Shown here: one piece after another, positions 41,174 through 50,674 of the stretch
Position numbering within the stretch: the stretch's first letter is position 1
Layout: every line of letters begins with the position of its first letter
Source of the DNA: Anaerolineae bacterium
GTDB taxonomy: Bacteria; Chloroflexota; Anaerolineae; Aggregatilineales; Phototrophicaceae
Direction: 5' to 3'
Length of the DNA: 64,000 nt
Assembly (NCBI GenBank): GCA_025055175.1
Contig: JANWYT010000003.1
Coordinates: 1 to 64,000 of the forward strand
Notes under the pieces: generated by a model
What the model was told of the DNA's origin: nothing
Database searches by the model: none
The model's input: the letters and a program-made list of their open reading frames with translations, nothing else
Translations under genes and position numbers: made by a program

Positions 41174-42247
41174 ATGCCGTATCTCACCCCCACCTACCTC
41201 ATCCACCTCAACTTGCCTGACATGCTCCCGGAGGCGTTGGCTCTAGCCGGCCAAATCATTCGCGAGGGCGGCCTGGTGGCCTTTCCGACGGAGACAGTCT
41301 ATGGGCTAGGGGCGAATGCCCTGGATGAGCAGGCGCTGGCTCGTATCTTCGCTGCCAAAGAGCGCCCCACTAGCGATCCCATCATCGCTCATGTGGCCTA
41401 CTTGGAGCAGGTGGCAGAGTTGGCCCAAGACATCCCGCCTGAAGCAGAAGCGCTAGCGCGCGTCTTCTGGCCAGGGCCGCTGACGCTGGTCTTGCGCAAG
41501 CGTCTCCACGTCCCCGACTTACTAACCGCTGGCCAGCCCACTGTCGCGGTGCGCCTGCCCGACCATCCCATCGCTCGCGCTTTCATCGAAGCTGCCGAAC
41601 GTCCCATCGCCGCACCCAGCGCCAACCGCTTCAGCCGCCCCTCGCCTACCCGCGCCGAACACGTGCTGTACGACTTGAGTGGGCGCGTCGACGTCATCCT
41701 GGATGGCGGCCCGACACCCATCGGCCTAGAGTCGACCATCGTCGATTTCAGCCAGCCCGACGAGCCGCCGCGCTTGCTGCGCCTGGGTGGCCTACCCCTA
41801 GAAGCGCTGCGCGCCCATCTGCCTACTCTGAGCCTGCCCGTTCTGCGCTTGAACGCCGATCAGCCTGCCCCGGCTCCTGGCACGCTGCTCAAGCACTACG
41901 CCCCGACTGCCGAAGTCGTCCTGTTCCGAGGCCAGGATGAGGCAGCGCTGCGTCGAGCTTTGCGCAGCGCTGCCGAAGCGCGCCTCGCACAAGGCCAGCG
42001 CCTGGCGGCTTTGCTGCCTGATGGTTGGGTGAATTGGTTGACGGGCCTGCCCATCCAGGTCATGGCCTGGGGAGAAGACTCGGCGCAGCGCAGCGCGCGC
42101 CTGTTTGCTGCTCTGCGCGAGTTGGAGCAACAGCCGATCGACGCCATTTTGGCCTGTGCGCCGCCTCAAGTAGCTCACGATGGCCTGGACATGGCCGCTT
42201 GGGATCGTCTGCTGCGCGCCGCCGAGGGTCGCTTCCACGACGTTTAG
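41174..42247 (+). CDS. sua5: Threonylcarbamoyl-AMP synthase, Sua5 type
   Basis: Makes threonylcarbamoyl-AMP for the t6A modification of ANN-decoding tRNAs. The YrdC domain (about 15-205) has GGLVAFPTETVYGLGANALD, IFAAKERPTSDPIIAHV, FWPGPLTLVL, TVAVRLPDHPIARAFI and APSANRFSRPSPTRAEHV, with GGPTPIGLESTIVD. The additional C-terminal domain (about 240-357) identifies the longer Sua5 form rather than TsaC; it opens after PAPGTLLKHYAP, the typical linker. AAGGAAGGATCGTC precedes ATG 41174. The end overlaps the convergent phosphoesterase gene by 4 bases. The partner genes tsaB, D, E are not in the window. Confidence 0.95.
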   Translation: MPYLTPTYLIHLNLPDMLPEALALAGQIIREGGLVAFPTETVYGLGANALDEQALARIFAAKERPTSDPIIAHVAYLEQVAELAQDIPPEAEALARVFWPGPLTLVLRKRLHVPDLLTAGQPTVAVRLPDHPIARAFIEAAERPIAAPSANRFSRPSPTRAEHVLYDLSGRVDVILDGGPTPIGLESTIVDFSQPDEPPRLLRLGGLPLEALRAHLPTLSLPVLRLNADQPAPAPGTLLKHYAPTAEVVLFRGQDEAALRRALRSAAEARLAQGQRLAALLPDGWVNWLTGLPIQVMAWGEDSAQRSARLFAALRELEQQPIDAILACAPPQVAHDGLDMAAWDRLLRAAEGRFHDV

Positions 42248-43023
42248 GACGCAGGAGGCCGCAAGCGTTCGGCGTAGCGCGCTTGCGGATAACCTGCTTC
42301 GCGAGCATGAGCGATGGCGGCTTCTACATCATAAGGCACGGCTCGCAGGTCGACGCTGAGCGCGCCATCTTCGCTAAACGTGAGCAAGGCCCATTCAGCC
42401 AGGCCTGGCTTGCCGAAGCTGAGGCCGACGCTGCCAGGGTTGACGACGCGCCAGCTTCTCACCTGCCGATCCATCGCCAGATGGGTGTGACCGCACAGGG
42501 CCAAGCGTCCTTGCCGATCTAGCAGGGCATCGGCGGCCTCTTCATCGGGCGAATCGGGCCTGAGGCTGGTCGGCTCGTCGTCGCCAGGGATGGCGTGGAA
42601 GCCGATGACGACGCCATGGTTTGGCACGTCCAAGCTCAACTCGCGGCCCACGATCTCCGCCAAGAAGGCATAGTCGTCGTAGCTGAGCTGAGCCAGCCCC
42701 CAGTTGAGCGCATCGTCGCGCTCACGGAACGACGCGACGCGACGTGCTAGGCCGTCGGCGTCCTGAGCGGGAGGCGTGTTGGGGCGCTGCCCGCGCACCA
42801 GATAACGATCGGTATTGCCGCCGATGACCTGGCACTTGTCCTTGCCGTGCATCTCGATTAGGGCGCGCAGACGCGCAATGCAGGCGCCAGGGCGCGGCCC
42901 AAAAGCCGCCAAGTCGCCCAAGACCCACAGCTTGTCAACGTCGCCGACGCTGTGCAGATCGCTGAGCATGGCTTCAAAGGCCGTTTCGTTGCCGTGAATG
43001 TCGCCGAAGACTGCTAAGCGCAT
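42244..43023 (-). CDS. Metallophosphoesterase, YfcE-like
   Basis: A 259-residue calcineurin-like phosphoesterase. Metal and catalytic motifs: FGDIHGN, VLGDLAAFG, VIGGNTDRYL (the G-N-[HT]-D block), LCGHTHL and VVNPGSVGL. Bacterial relatives hydrolyse phosphodiesters or small phosphomonoesters; the substrate is unknown. It is the last gene of a minus-strand run (lipoprotein, PstS-like, M42, phosphoesterase), 18 bases after the M42 peptidase. A paralogue of similar length is at 54990. Confidence 0.9.
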   Translation of the reverse strand: MRLAVFGDIHGNETAFEAMLSDLHSVGDVDKLWVLGDLAAFGPRPGACIARLRALIEMHGKDKCQVIGGNTDRYLVRGQRPNTPPAQDADGLARRVASFRERDDALNWGLAQLSYDDYAFLAEIVGRELSLDVPNHGVVIGFHAIPGDDEPTSLRPDSPDEEAADALLDRQGRLALCGHTHLAMDRQVRSWRVVNPGSVGLSFGKPGLAEWALLTFSEDGALSVDLRAVPYDVEAAIAHAREAGYPQARYAERLRPPAS

Positions 43024-43041
43024 GAGGACTCCTGTTGGGGG

Positions 43042-44088
43042 CTAATCAGACAACAGATAACAGGCGATGAGGTGGGCGCTGTGGATCAGGGCGTCGCGGT
43101 GAGTGCGTTCGTAGCCGTGTGAGGACGCTACCCCAGGGCCGATCAGGGCGACGGCAGCGCCGCCACCACTGCGCCAGTAGGCTGTGCCATCGGATGAATA
43201 ATGGGGGTAGATATCTATTTTATGGGCAATGTCGTGAGCCTGAGCCAGAGCGCGCAGCTTGGCGGTCAATTCGTAGTGGTATGGCCCGCCGCTGTCCTTG
43301 GCGCAGATCGATGTGCTGAATTCGTCGCCGTTCTGACCGCTGCCCAGCGCGCCCATATCGATGGCCACCAGCTCGGCCAGGTCAGGTGGGAAGCCATGTG
43401 CGCCGCCGTGTCCCACCTCTTCGTAGTTGGCGATGAGGATATGAGTCGTCTGCTGCGGCCTGTGACCTGCCTGGCGCAAGGCCAGCAGCGCGCCGTATAC
43501 GCAGGCTACGCTGGCCTTATCGTCCAAGAAGCGCGACTTGATGAAGCCGCTGCTGGTCTGTTCTACGCGCGGATCGATGAAGATGAAGTCGCCGACTTCT
43601 ATGCCCAGGGCGCGCGTTTCAGCTTCGCTGCTGACGCGCTCGTCCAGGCGCACCTCCATCGTCTCTGGGGTGCGTTTGGCCTCGGCGGCATCGCGATTGA
43701 CGTGGACGGAGGGATTGATCAGCATAAACGTGCCGCGATAGCGCCTATCATCGTGGGTGCGCACGGTGACGTTCTCAAACTCCGCGCCGTTTAGCAGCAG
43801 GCCGCCCAGCGGCGTTACCTTTAGCGTGCCGTTAGCCTTCACCTCTCTCACCATCAGGCCAAGCGTATCGACGTGAGCGGTCAAGCCGCGTGGAGCGTCG
43901 TCATGCTGGCCCTGCCAGCGCAGCAGCAGCGCGCCTTTGGGCGTCTGGCGCAGGCTCAGGCCGTCAATTCTCAGAGCGGAGAAGGCCTGCTCGCACAAAA
44001 GTATGGCTTCGGTGGTGTAGCCTGTGGGGCTGGGCGTGTTCAGCAGGTCGACCAGAAAATCAACCATTGGCGACATAGGGATGTTCAT
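43042..44088 (-). CDS. M42 family metallopeptidase
   Basis: A 348-residue co-catalytic zinc aminopeptidase-like protein. Metal ligands by pattern: LTAHVDTLGLMV (His/Asp), SRFLDDKASVACV (Asp), NYEEVGHGGAHGF (Glu pair), AIDMGALGSG (Asp) and YERTHRDAL (His). The segments CAKDSGGPYHYEL and ALIGPGVASSHGYERTHRD recall the M42 hydrolase that accompanies N-acetylglutaminylglutamine osmolyte genes in other bacteria, but those partners are not here, so peptide substrates are equally possible. ATG 44088 follows AGAGGCACGCT; twelve residues of the longer frame are excluded. Confidence 0.9.
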   Translation of the reverse strand: MNIPMSPMVDFLVDLLNTPSPTGYTTEAILLCEQAFSALRIDGLSLRQTPKGALLLRWQGQHDDAPRGLTAHVDTLGLMVREVKANGTLKVTPLGGLLLNGAEFENVTVRTHDDRRYRGTFMLINPSVHVNRDAAEAKRTPETMEVRLDERVSSEAETRALGIEVGDFIFIDPRVEQTSSGFIKSRFLDDKASVACVYGALLALRQAGHRPQQTTHILIANYEEVGHGGAHGFPPDLAELVAIDMGALGSGQNGDEFSTSICAKDSGGPYHYELTAKLRALAQAHDIAHKIDIYPHYSSDGTAYWRSGGGAAVALIGPGVASSHGYERTHRDALIHSAHLIACYLLSD

Positions 44089-44108
44089 AGCGTGCCTCTG
44101 GTTGGCCC

Positions 44109-46013
44109 TCAGGGAGTACACCAGGCTGCCTGGCAGAAGGTCGCGCCGCTCACTTCATCGACGTTGGGCAGGGCGCGCCAGGTCTCGTCGTCCAGTCCCA
44201 GTCCGCTGCGATCCACATACAGCAGGAAGCCCTCGCCTTGTACCAGCGTCATCGTCGAGAAGCGCACGTAGCTGCGAGCGACGGGGACGAAGGGCGTGCC
44301 GCTGGGGATGACGCCGGCGCGGCGCGCGGCGCCGCGGTCGAAGAAGCCCACCGCAAAGTTGGTCGGGATGACGAATTCGGGCGGTGGCGCGTTTTGGGCG
44401 ATGATCTCGGCGCGAATGCTGAACAAGTCCTGTTCAGCGGGGCGCGTCAGCAGCACCGTCTCGCTGTAGGCGGCGAGGGCCTGCTCTAGGGCGGCGCAGT
44501 AGACGCGCGGATCAGCCACTTCTGGCACGCTGAGGACGAAGCCGCTGCCGCGCTCCAGCAGAGCCACCAGGGTTTGAGTGGCGCGATTGCAGCGATAGAG
44601 CGTCTCGCTGCCGCGCCAACCGGACGGACGCACGTCGCGACCTAGTAGCAAGTCGGCGGCCAGCTCCAAGTCGTGGCGGATGTCGCGGGCGATGTGGAAG
44701 GGCGTGCTGGCGACGATCCCGAACCAGCCCTCTGGAGCGCTGCCCAGGCGATCTGCGATCATGACCTCCAAATCTAGGCGCACCAGCAAATTAAGCTGAG
44801 GATTGGCAGGGTCTAAGCTGCCATTCCAGCCTTCTGGGCGGCCCACGCCATAGACCTGAGCCGCCAGAAGCTCCAAATCGGCGCGCGCGTCGATCAGCAG
44901 TTGAGTAATTTCCTCTGGGCTGAGCAGCGAGGTTGGCGTGACGACGGCAGGCGGGAGAGCTGATTGTGATGCTTCCTCGTCGGGTAGATCAATGGCCTCT
45001 CCATCGTCCACCAGACCGACTTCGGGCGCAGACGTGGGGACAGCGGGGCGCGCTTCTTCTGTGCTGATGGGCGCAGGCGCGATGACCGTCCCTATCAGGC
45101 CAGCTAGATCGGCTTCGGCCTGGGCTAGGGCGGCGGGGCTGTTAGGATAGAGGCCCAGCGGGCCGACTTCGCTGTTGACGTTGGCCAGGGCATAGCGCAC
45201 GAAGCCAATCACCTGGGGCGCAATTAGGCTGTTGTCGGTGACGTAGAGGTAGAGCGGACGAGCCAGCGGATAAGCGCCGCTGGCCACCGTCTCGGCGGTG
45301 GCGGTGACGCCGTTGAACGGCACAGCGCGCACTAGGGCAGCGTTGCGGTTGGCCAAGCCTGCTCCTACGAAGCCGACGGCGTTGGGATTAGCGCCTATGC
45401 CCTGGATCAGGATGTTCTGATCGGTGCTGAACTGCGTGCCGATACCTAGCAACAGTGGACGAGCGTCGCCGCCGAAGACCACGCGCACAAAAGCTTGGAA
45501 TTCCGCCGTCTCTTGGGAAGGCAGCAGGCGCACGATAGGCTGCGCCGCGAAGGTGGGGCGCACCTCGTTCCAATTCAAGGCGCCGCTGAACAGCAGTTGG
45601 GCTTCCGACGCAGTGACGTCTGTGAAGAAGGTGTTCTGCTGGCTGGTGACGATCAGCAGGGCGTCGTTGGCCAGGCGCAATCCGGCCACCCGCCGACCAG
45701 CAGCCTGGCAGGCGGCGCTCTCGTCGGGGCTGATGAGTCGATCTGTCAAGGCCACGTCCAGAGCGCCCTGGCACAGGGCGACTAGCGCGGCGGCGCTGTC
45801 GCTGGCGCGCAGGTTGATGTTGCCGCGGAAGCCAGCCAGACCGAACAGCGTGCTGAGGTTTTGCACCAGCGGCACGACGCTCGGACTGCCGCTGACGCGA
45901 ACATCTCCGCTCAGACTGGCAGGATCGATGACGGGAGCTTGCGCCTGGGCCAGGCCCAGCGCCCAAGCCAGCAGCAGAACAGAGAGAGATTGAAGGAAGG
46001 GCTTGTCGTTCAC
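44109..46013 (-). CDS. Exported PstS-like phosphate-binding domain protein
   Basis: A 634-residue exported protein. GTG 46013 sits five bases after the upstream stop, which itself overlaps the GGAGTAA ribosome site; the resulting N-terminus is a signal peptide (FLQSLSVLLLAWALGLAQAQ). Residues ~35-310 match a PstS-like periplasmic-binding fold: VRVSGSPSVVPLVQNLSTLF, ASDSAAALVALCQGALDVAL, LFSGALNWNEV and GIGANPNAVGFVGAGLA. The remaining ~320 residues form a second region (RADLELLAAQVYGVGRPEGW repeat-like helices and a C-terminal beta part) not usual in PstS. No Pst permease or ATPase is adjacent, so it may sense or bind rather than transport. Confidence 0.82.
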   Translation of the reverse strand: MNDKPFLQSLSVLLLAWALGLAQAQAPVIDPASLSGDVRVSGSPSVVPLVQNLSTLFGLAGFRGNINLRASDSAAALVALCQGALDVALTDRLISPDESAACQAAGRRVAGLRLANDALLIVTSQQNTFFTDVTASEAQLLFSGALNWNEVRPTFAAQPIVRLLPSQETAEFQAFVRVVFGGDARPLLLGIGTQFSTDQNILIQGIGANPNAVGFVGAGLANRNAALVRAVPFNGVTATAETVASGAYPLARPLYLYVTDNSLIAPQVIGFVRYALANVNSEVGPLGLYPNSPAALAQAEADLAGLIGTVIAPAPISTEEARPAVPTSAPEVGLVDDGEAIDLPDEEASQSALPPAVVTPTSLLSPEEITQLLIDARADLELLAAQVYGVGRPEGWNGSLDPANPQLNLLVRLDLEVMIADRLGSAPEGWFGIVASTPFHIARDIRHDLELAADLLLGRDVRPSGWRGSETLYRCNRATQTLVALLERGSGFVLSVPEVADPRVYCAALEQALAAYSETVLLTRPAEQDLFSIRAEIIAQNAPPPEFVIPTNFAVGFFDRGAARRAGVIPSGTPFVPVARSYVRFSTMTLVQGEGFLLYVDRSGLGLDDETWRALPNVDEVSGATFCQAAWCTP

Positions 46014-46018
46014 GGGGC

Positions 46019-46855
46019 TTACTCCGATACAACTTGGGTGGCTAGGCCGCTCGTGCCGTCGGCAGGGGCAGGCGCCGAGTCGCGCATGACGCCAGGAGCT
46101 TGAACGGCCAGAGCGTACAAACCGCTGTTGTCCATGAACTGCACGCCAGAGCCTATCTGGATGACGTTCTCCCACAGAATGCGCGCTAGGTTGCCTTCCA
46201 CCCAGCGTTGTGAGCCGTCGGCCAGCGCACCCAGGTCAAGGCCGGCGCTGGCTGAATCCCAGTAGATGGTGGGGAAGAAAGGATCGGGGCGAGTGGGTTG
46301 GACGCTGACCCAGACGCCCTGGGGTATGAATTGGCGTGGGGTGCGTCCTAGTTCACGACAGCGCCTCAGGATAGCGTCGAAGTAGCCTACTTCCCAGTCG
46401 GCGTAGGCGTCGGTGACGTGGCGGCGTCCATTGACGTTGACGACGAGCTGTTCGTAGGTGGGGACGCTGGCGCTGGGGATTTGCAGAGGATAACGTTCTT
46501 CGTAGGTATAAATGCGATAAACGACGGTTAGTTCGCTGATAAAGTCGCTGATGACAGAATCGCTGAGGAAGTCGAACAGGACGCGCAGTGTGCCGCTCGG
46601 CCCGTCCACCGTCCAGACAGCGCGCCCATCGCCGTAGATGGTACACAGGGGGATGTCGTTGCGCATGATGAAGGGGTCGCGCTGGCCGCCGACGATGTCA
46701 GCGCGAAAGACGACGTTGAGTGGATCGCGATCCCAACGTACCACGCTGGGCGCGCCATCTTGTGCCGATGATGGTGGAGTGGGTTCGCCCTGGCAGGCGC
46801 TCAGGGCTAGGCTGAGGCAGAGGAAGGACAGTGCTAGGAAAGGCGAATGACGCAT
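46019..46855 (-). CDS. Lipoprotein of unknown function
   Basis: A 278-residue protein with a type II signal peptide: MRHSPFLALSFLCLSLALSAC, lipobox LSAC (Cys21), then a Pro/Ser linker. It should be lipidated by Lgt (38446). The mature part is beta-rich (SVVRWDRDPLNVVFRADIVG; IPLCTIYGDGRAVW; LRVLFDFLSDSVISDFISEL; YTYEERYPLQIPS) and I do not recognise a family. Five bases separate its stop from the GTG of the PstS-like gene and the two are surely co-translated, suggesting they act together on the outer face of the membrane. Confidence 0.85.
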   Translation of the reverse strand: MRHSPFLALSFLCLSLALSACQGEPTPPSSAQDGAPSVVRWDRDPLNVVFRADIVGGQRDPFIMRNDIPLCTIYGDGRAVWTVDGPSGTLRVLFDFLSDSVISDFISELTVVYRIYTYEERYPLQIPSASVPTYEQLVVNVNGRRHVTDAYADWEVGYFDAILRRCRELGRTPRQFIPQGVWVSVQPTRPDPFFPTIYWDSASAGLDLGALADGSQRWVEGNLARILWENVIQIGSGVQFMDNSGLYALAVQAPGVMRDSAPAPADGTSGLATQVVSE

Positions 46856-46882
46856 TTATGGGGAAACCTCGCAGTCGTTTGA

Positions 46883-46908
46883 GGGGGCTGCCACTAGTGG
46901 CAACCCCC
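46883..46908 (-). terminator. Hairpin between moxR and the lipoprotein gene
   Basis: GGGGG (46883-46887), CT bulge, GCCAC (46890-46894), loop TA, GTGGC (46897-46901), AA bulge, CCCCC (46904-46908). It lies in the 66-base gap downstream of moxR and upstream of the lipoprotein ATG. Strong stem, no T-run; it may partly separate the two transcripts. Confidence 0.5.
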
Positions 46909-46921
46909 CGTGCGGATACGA

Positions 46922-47875
<954 letters not shown>

Positions 47876-47897
47876 ACGCTTTCCTTAGTCGTTTAGC

Positions 47898-47914
47898 TAT
47901 ACTGTTTACTATAC
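47898..47914. promoter_or_regulatory. Divergent promoter region, moxR / nagZ
   Basis: TATACT occurs twice (47898-47903 and 47909-47914), 11 bases apart, in the 93-base gap between divergent moxR and nagZ; the region also reads TATAGT on the minus strand. Either copy could serve as nagZ -10; no clear -35. Confidence 0.4.
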
Positions 47915-47968
47915 TCCGCAAAGCGAGATTTGTACAAGCGGGCCAAGCGTTGGAAGGAGATGCGCGAC

Positions 47969-49510
47969 ATGGACGAGCTGGCTGCCCAAGTCGGACGCTT
48001 GTTCGTGGTGGGCTTTGAAGGGACGACCGCTCCCCTCTACCTGCTGGAATGGTTGGCTGAAGGTCGCGTCGGCGGGGTTATCTTGTTCGCACGCAACGTC
48101 GAATCGCCGTCTCAGCTCGCGGCGCTGACCAGCGGCCTGCGCGTTGTTGCGCCGCGCCCCATCCTCATCGGGATCGACCAGGAGGGCGGCACGGTGGCCC
48201 GTTTGCGCGGCAGCTTCACTGAGAGTCCTTCTGCAATGGCTCTTAGCAACAGCAATGACGAAGCGCAGGCTGAGCGCTGCTATGGCGTGCTGGGGACGGA
48301 AATGCGCGCTCTGGGGATCAACTGGGATTATGCGCCAGTGGTGGACATCAGCTACAACAGGGAAAACCCCACTGTCGGGGTGCGTTCGTTCGGCACGCAG
48401 GGCAGCCGCGTGAGCCGCTACGCCGCCGCGGCCGTGCGCGGCCTGCAAAAGCAGGGGGTGGCGGCCTGCGCCAAGCACTTCCCTGGCCTGGGCAACACAG
48501 CCATCGACACCCATGTGGCCCTGCCGACGATCGATACGCCACTGGATCATCTACTGGCTCACGATTTACTGCCCTACCGCACCCTGATGGCTGAAGGCGT
48601 GGCGTCTATCATGACCACTCATACCATCTACGCCGCGCTAGACGAGCAATACCCTGCCACCCTGTCACCGCACGTCATCCAGCGCCTCATCCGCCAGGAA
48701 CTGGGCTACGATGGCCTGGTGACCAGCGATTGCATGGAGATGAAGGCCATAGCCGATCATTACGAGCCAGGCGCATACGCCGTCCTGGGCGCGTTGGCTG
48801 GCCTGGATGTGATCCTGGTGAGCCACACGCGGGCCGCGCAAGAAGAAGCCTATCGTGGGCTACTGGCGGCAGTTGAAGACGGTCGCGTGCCGCTAGCGCG
48901 CATCAGAGAAGCTAATCGGCGCATCGAAGCCTTGCTGGCGCGCTATGCCATCGCTGAACAGCCTAACCTGCAAGCCATCGCTACGCCCGAACATCAACAG
49001 ATTGTGTTGGAAGCTGCTCGTCTGGGGCTGCGCGCAGAGCAGCACAAGCCACTGAAACAGCCTATTGTCTGGGGGGAAGGGGTGGCTGTCGTCGAATTCG
49101 CCAGCGTCCTGGAGACCGAAGTGCTGGAGAGCGGCGGCGCGACCGGCCTGTACAGCGCTATGCAGCAGCTCAGCCTGTCGGCTCGGTACGTAGCCCTCAA
49201 ATCCAGCGAAGACGATCCTCAAGCTTGGGAGACGGCTCAGCGGCTGGCTCGTGAAGCAGACCTGTTGATCGTCGTCACGCGCAACGCCCACCTGCTGCCT
49301 GTGCAGCAAGCGCGCGCCACCGCACTGGCCGAGGCAGCTCGCGACCTGATCTTCATCCACGCGCGCAATCCCTACGACGCCGAGGTGCTGCCCACGCCTC
49401 ACGCTACCATCGCCACTTATGGCGACGCCGCTCCACAACTGCGCGCCGCTTTGGAACGCCTGATCCAAGCTGAGCCGACCATCCAGCCGCTCTACTACCA
49501 ACAGGCCTAG
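47969..49510 (+). CDS. nagZ: Beta-N-acetylhexosaminidase, GH3 (NagZ)
   Basis: Removes N-acetylglucosamine from peptidoglycan fragments. The 513-residue protein has GIDQEGGTVARL (68-79), KHFPGLGNT (169-177), the His/Asp dyad D180-T-H182 in the flexible loop, and the nucleophile Asp254 in GLVTSDCMEMKAI. A C-terminal domain (about 345-513) follows, as in Gram-positive NagZ. ATG 47969 lies 9 bases after AAGGAG; in-frame ATG 47960 overlaps that site. No signal peptide, so it should act in the cytoplasm, unlike B. subtilis NagZ. First gene of the recycling cluster; namZ follows after 3 bases. Confidence 0.93.
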   Translation: MDELAAQVGRLFVVGFEGTTAPLYLLEWLAEGRVGGVILFARNVESPSQLAALTSGLRVVAPRPILIGIDQEGGTVARLRGSFTESPSAMALSNSNDEAQAERCYGVLGTEMRALGINWDYAPVVDISYNRENPTVGVRSFGTQGSRVSRYAAAAVRGLQKQGVAACAKHFPGLGNTAIDTHVALPTIDTPLDHLLAHDLLPYRTLMAEGVASIMTTHTIYAALDEQYPATLSPHVIQRLIRQELGYDGLVTSDCMEMKAIADHYEPGAYAVLGALAGLDVILVSHTRAAQEEAYRGLLAAVEDGRVPLARIREANRRIEALLARYAIAEQPNLQAIATPEHQQIVLEAARLGLRAEQHKPLKQPIVWGEGVAVVEFASVLETEVLESGGATGLYSAMQQLSLSARYVALKSSEDDPQAWETAQRLAREADLLIVVTRNAHLLPVQQARATALAEAARDLIFIHARNPYDAEVLPTPHATIATYGDAAPQLRAALERLIQAEPTIQPLYYQQA

Positions 49511-49513
49511 AAC

Positions 49514-50674
49514 ATGCCCACGACTCTCTATGGCATTGATCTGCTGCAACGCGACAGCCTCCAACCTCTGCGCGGATTGCGCGTCGGCGTCCTCACCCAC
49601 CTGGCGGCCAACGACAGCCGTCTGCGCACTACCCACAGCTTGTTTGCGCGCCAAGCCGGCGAGAAATTTGGTTGCCAAGTGGCAGCTTTCTTCGCGCCTG
49701 AACATGGTCTGATCGGCTCAGAAGCTGATGGCATTCACATCGCCACCCAACCCGATCCGCTGTCTGGTCTGCCCGTTTATTCGCTCTATGGGGAGGCTCA
49801 GCGCCCCAGCCCTGACATGCTGATGGGGTTGGACGCCCTAGTTTGCGACTTGGTAGACATTGGCGTCCGCTACTATACCTTTTTGTGGACGCTCTCACAC
49901 GCTATTGAAGCAGCAGGCGAAGTCGGCCTGCTCGTCTATGTTTTGGATCGGCCCAATCCGTTGGGCGGACGGATGGTAGCTGGTGGTGGCCTGGACGCAG
50001 GCGTCAGCAGCCTGGTAGGCCGCTACACCATACCCATTCTGCACGGCATGACGATAGGCGAAGCAGCCCTCTATCTGAATGAGCGCCATAACCCTACGCC
50101 CGCTCAACTCTACATCGTCCCTTGCGCGCACTGGCGACGCGACATGACCCACGATCAGACGGGCCAGCCCTGGATTCCGCCCTCGCCCAACATGCCTAAC
50201 TGGCTGACAGCGTTGCACTACGGCGGCTCGTGTCTGTTAGAAGGCACGAATCTCAGCGAAGGACGCGGCACGGCCCTGCCTTTTCAGATCGTAGGCGCGC
50301 CCTTCATCAACGACCCGTACCGCCTGGCCGACGTGTTGAACGCGCAGGATTGGCCAGGTGTCGGCTTCCGCCCTGTCTTCTTCAGGCCGACGGCGAGCAA
50401 GCACGCTCAGCAAGTGTGCGGTGGCGTGCAGGCCCACATCACAGACGCAGCACGCTTTCAGCCTCTGGCTGTGTGGTTGGGGGTGCTGGCCATCCTAGCG
50501 CGCGCCCACGGCGAACGGATCGTCTGGAATGCTCACTTCGATCGCCTGGCTGGCGGCCCGCGCCTGCGCCTCGTGCTGGAGAGCGGCGAACCGCTTCGGC
50601 CGTTGCTGGACGAGTGGCAGGACTACGCGGCGAATTTCGCCCAAGCGCGCCAACCCTACTTGCGCTATGACTGA
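49514..50674 (+). CDS. namZ: Exo-beta-N-acetylmuramidase NamZ (DUF1343)
   Basis: A 386-residue protein of the YbbC/DUF1343 family, shown in B. subtilis to cleave non-reducing terminal MurNAc. Family landmarks: GIDLL near the start, LRVGVLTHLAAND, FAPEHGLIG, DALVCDLVDIGVRYYTFLWTL, VYVLDRPNPLGG, TIPILHGMTIGEAALYL, PSPNMPNWLTALHY and LLEGTNLSEGRGTALPFQIVGAPFI. No signal peptide is visible. It lies between nagZ and an AmiE-type gene in the same order as the B. subtilis namZ-nagZ-amiE set (nagZ and namZ swapped), and overlaps the next gene by 8 bases. Confidence 0.93.
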   Translation: MPTTLYGIDLLQRDSLQPLRGLRVGVLTHLAANDSRLRTTHSLFARQAGEKFGCQVAAFFAPEHGLIGSEADGIHIATQPDPLSGLPVYSLYGEAQRPSPDMLMGLDALVCDLVDIGVRYYTFLWTLSHAIEAAGEVGLLVYVLDRPNPLGGRMVAGGGLDAGVSSLVGRYTIPILHGMTIGEAALYLNERHNPTPAQLYIVPCAHWRRDMTHDQTGQPWIPPSPNMPNWLTALHYGGSCLLEGTNLSEGRGTALPFQIVGAPFINDPYRLADVLNAQDWPGVGFRPVFFRPTASKHAQQVCGGVQAHITDAARFQPLAVWLGVLAILARAHGERIVWNAHFDRLAGGPRLRLVLESGEPLRPLLDEWQDYAANFAQARQPYLRYD

